DNA of 13,767 nucleotides from Planctomycetota bacterium (GTDB taxonomy: Bacteria; Planctomycetota; UBA1135; GCA-002686595): contig JAKVCE010000028.1 of NCBI GenBank assembly GCA_022447405.1, positions 1-13,767 of the forward strand, given 5' to 3'. A program made the position numbers and the translations under genes. The notes under the pieces are model-generated. The model searched no databases. It saw nothing but the letters and a program-made list of their open reading frames with translations, and was not told the origin of the DNA. Positions within the stretch are counted from its first letter, which is position 1, and the number at the start of each line of letters is the position of its first letter. This document shows positions 13,279 to 13,767 of this stretch, piece after piece.

Positions 13279-13767
13279 CGGTCGGTGTCTCCTCCGACGA
13301 GGGTCGCGCCTTCAAGCACGACGCCCACCGGGCGAGTGGTGAATTCAAAGGGGGTCCCGTTCCACAGGACTAGGTCTGCGTCGCGGCCTGCGGCGATCGT
13401 GCCGACGCGGTCGGAGACGCCCATCAGGCCTGCGGGGACCGTGGTCACAGCGGCGAGCGCTGCGTCAAAGGGGAGGCCGCCACGGCGTGCGTAGGTGGCC
13501 TGTTCTGCGAGGGTCGCGCCGCTCTCGTAGCCCGCGTGGGCTGAGAGCGCGACGGACACGCCCTCCTCGTGGAGCTTCGCGGCGGTGTCCATGCTCATGA
13601 AGGCGCCGTCCGTGGTGCGTCCAGCCGCCGGGAGCGGCGGCAAGCACACGGCGGCCTTTGAGCGGACGAGCAGCGCGGGTTCACGCCAAGCCTCTGCGGC
13701 AGCATCGATGACGAGGCGCATGGTCCCCATCCCCTCTGCAGCCATCTCTTCAGCGAGGAAGACCGCT
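13275..13767 (-). CDS. Amidohydrolase-fold protein, C-terminal part only
   Basis: The open frame continues past the right edge: codons for AVFLAEE precede the first internal Met, so the 5' end is missing and the ATG at 13745 is not the real start. The visible 163 residues cover the last barrel strands and the C-terminal sandwich: GVSVALSAHAGYESGATLAEQ, LAAVTTVPAGLMGVSDRVG, AGRDADLVLWNGTPF. The SAH stretch sits where metal-competent paralogues have NTD, so the final catalytic Asp is absent and this copy is probably degenerate too. Its end (PFEFTTRP, VVLEG, DTDR) resembles that of the 4032-5282 product (PFAATTNL, VLMEG, EVDR). Its stop overlaps the next ATG in the same GACCGATGATCC junction. 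The HxH region is outside the window, so the degeneracy call rests only on the last strand. Confidence 0.75.
   Translation of the reverse strand, partial: AVFLAEEMAAEGMGTMRLVIDAAAEAWREPALLVRSKAAVCLPPLPAAGRTTDGAFMSMDTAAKLHEEGVSVALSAHAGYESGATLAEQATYARRGGLPFDAALAAVTTVPAGLMGVSDRVGTIAAGRDADLVLWNGTPFEFTTRPVGVVLEGATLVGGDTDR

Noticed and set aside
11803..13494. Plus-strand open frame of 563 codons spanning three minus-strand genes
   Set aside because: It crosses the boundaries of real genes, has an Asp/Arg/His/Val-biased composition and no recognisable motif.
1..13767. CRISPR array, tRNA, rRNA, insertion sequence or phage genes
   Set aside because: No regularly spaced repeats, cloverleaf-like sequences, transposase or integrase motifs were seen on either strand.

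Overview
The window is high-GC, densely coded bacterial DNA. Nearly every gene is on the minus strand. Several products carry Sec-type signal peptides, long Glu/Asp runs and expanded families of exported amidohydrolases. Together with the GC content this fits a planctomycete or a similar high-GC environmental Gram-negative. That placement is inference from style, because no rRNA or other marker gene is present.

Left part (1-1505, minus strand): a TrpD-like glycosyltransferase-family-3 protein is followed after 3 nt by a MOSC-domain protein that runs off the left edge. The TrpD-like protein has lost the PRPP-binding and Mg-binding signatures of true anthranilate phosphoribosyltransferase. A 196-bp divergent intergenic region follows (1506-1701). 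It holds a plausible promoter in each direction, each overlapped or immediately followed by a 13-bp perfect palindrome. Next is the only plus-strand gene (1702-2571), a small exported HExxH zinc peptidase-like protein that converges on the large cluster.

Main part (2596-13767, minus strand, transcribed right to left): one tightly packed gene train encodes eight exported amidohydrolase-fold proteins of the imidazolonepropionase-like type, with nine barrel domains because one gene is a two-domain fusion. Junctions are 4-nt ATGA overlaps, a 7-nt overlap, or gaps of 5 to 26 nt, so the genes are almost certainly one operon. In transcription order: a partial member at the right edge (13275-13767), a 481-aa member with an acidic tail (11833-13278), a 905-aa double-domain member with a 20-residue acidic run and a beta-rich insert (9110-11827), three metal-competent members (7791-9098, 6496-7767, 5309-6502), a member with a Lys/Glu helical insert (4032-5282), and another with an acidic tail (2596-4035).

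The most striking pattern is that only the three central genes keep the HxH, two later His and Asp expected for metal-dependent catalysis. The five complete flanking domains have lost the HxH pair, and the visible half of the sixth has lost the last-strand Asp. The charged low-complexity segments occur only in degenerate members. The two outer gene pairs (13275-13767 with 11833-13278; 4032-5282 with 2596-4035) look like copies of one duplicated two-gene unit: they share gene order, the ATGA overlap, a 12-nt junction and related C-termini. A reasonable hypothesis is an exported multi-protein assembly in which pseudo-amidohydrolases scaffold or regulate three active hydrolases. Neither substrate nor complex can be read from the sequence.
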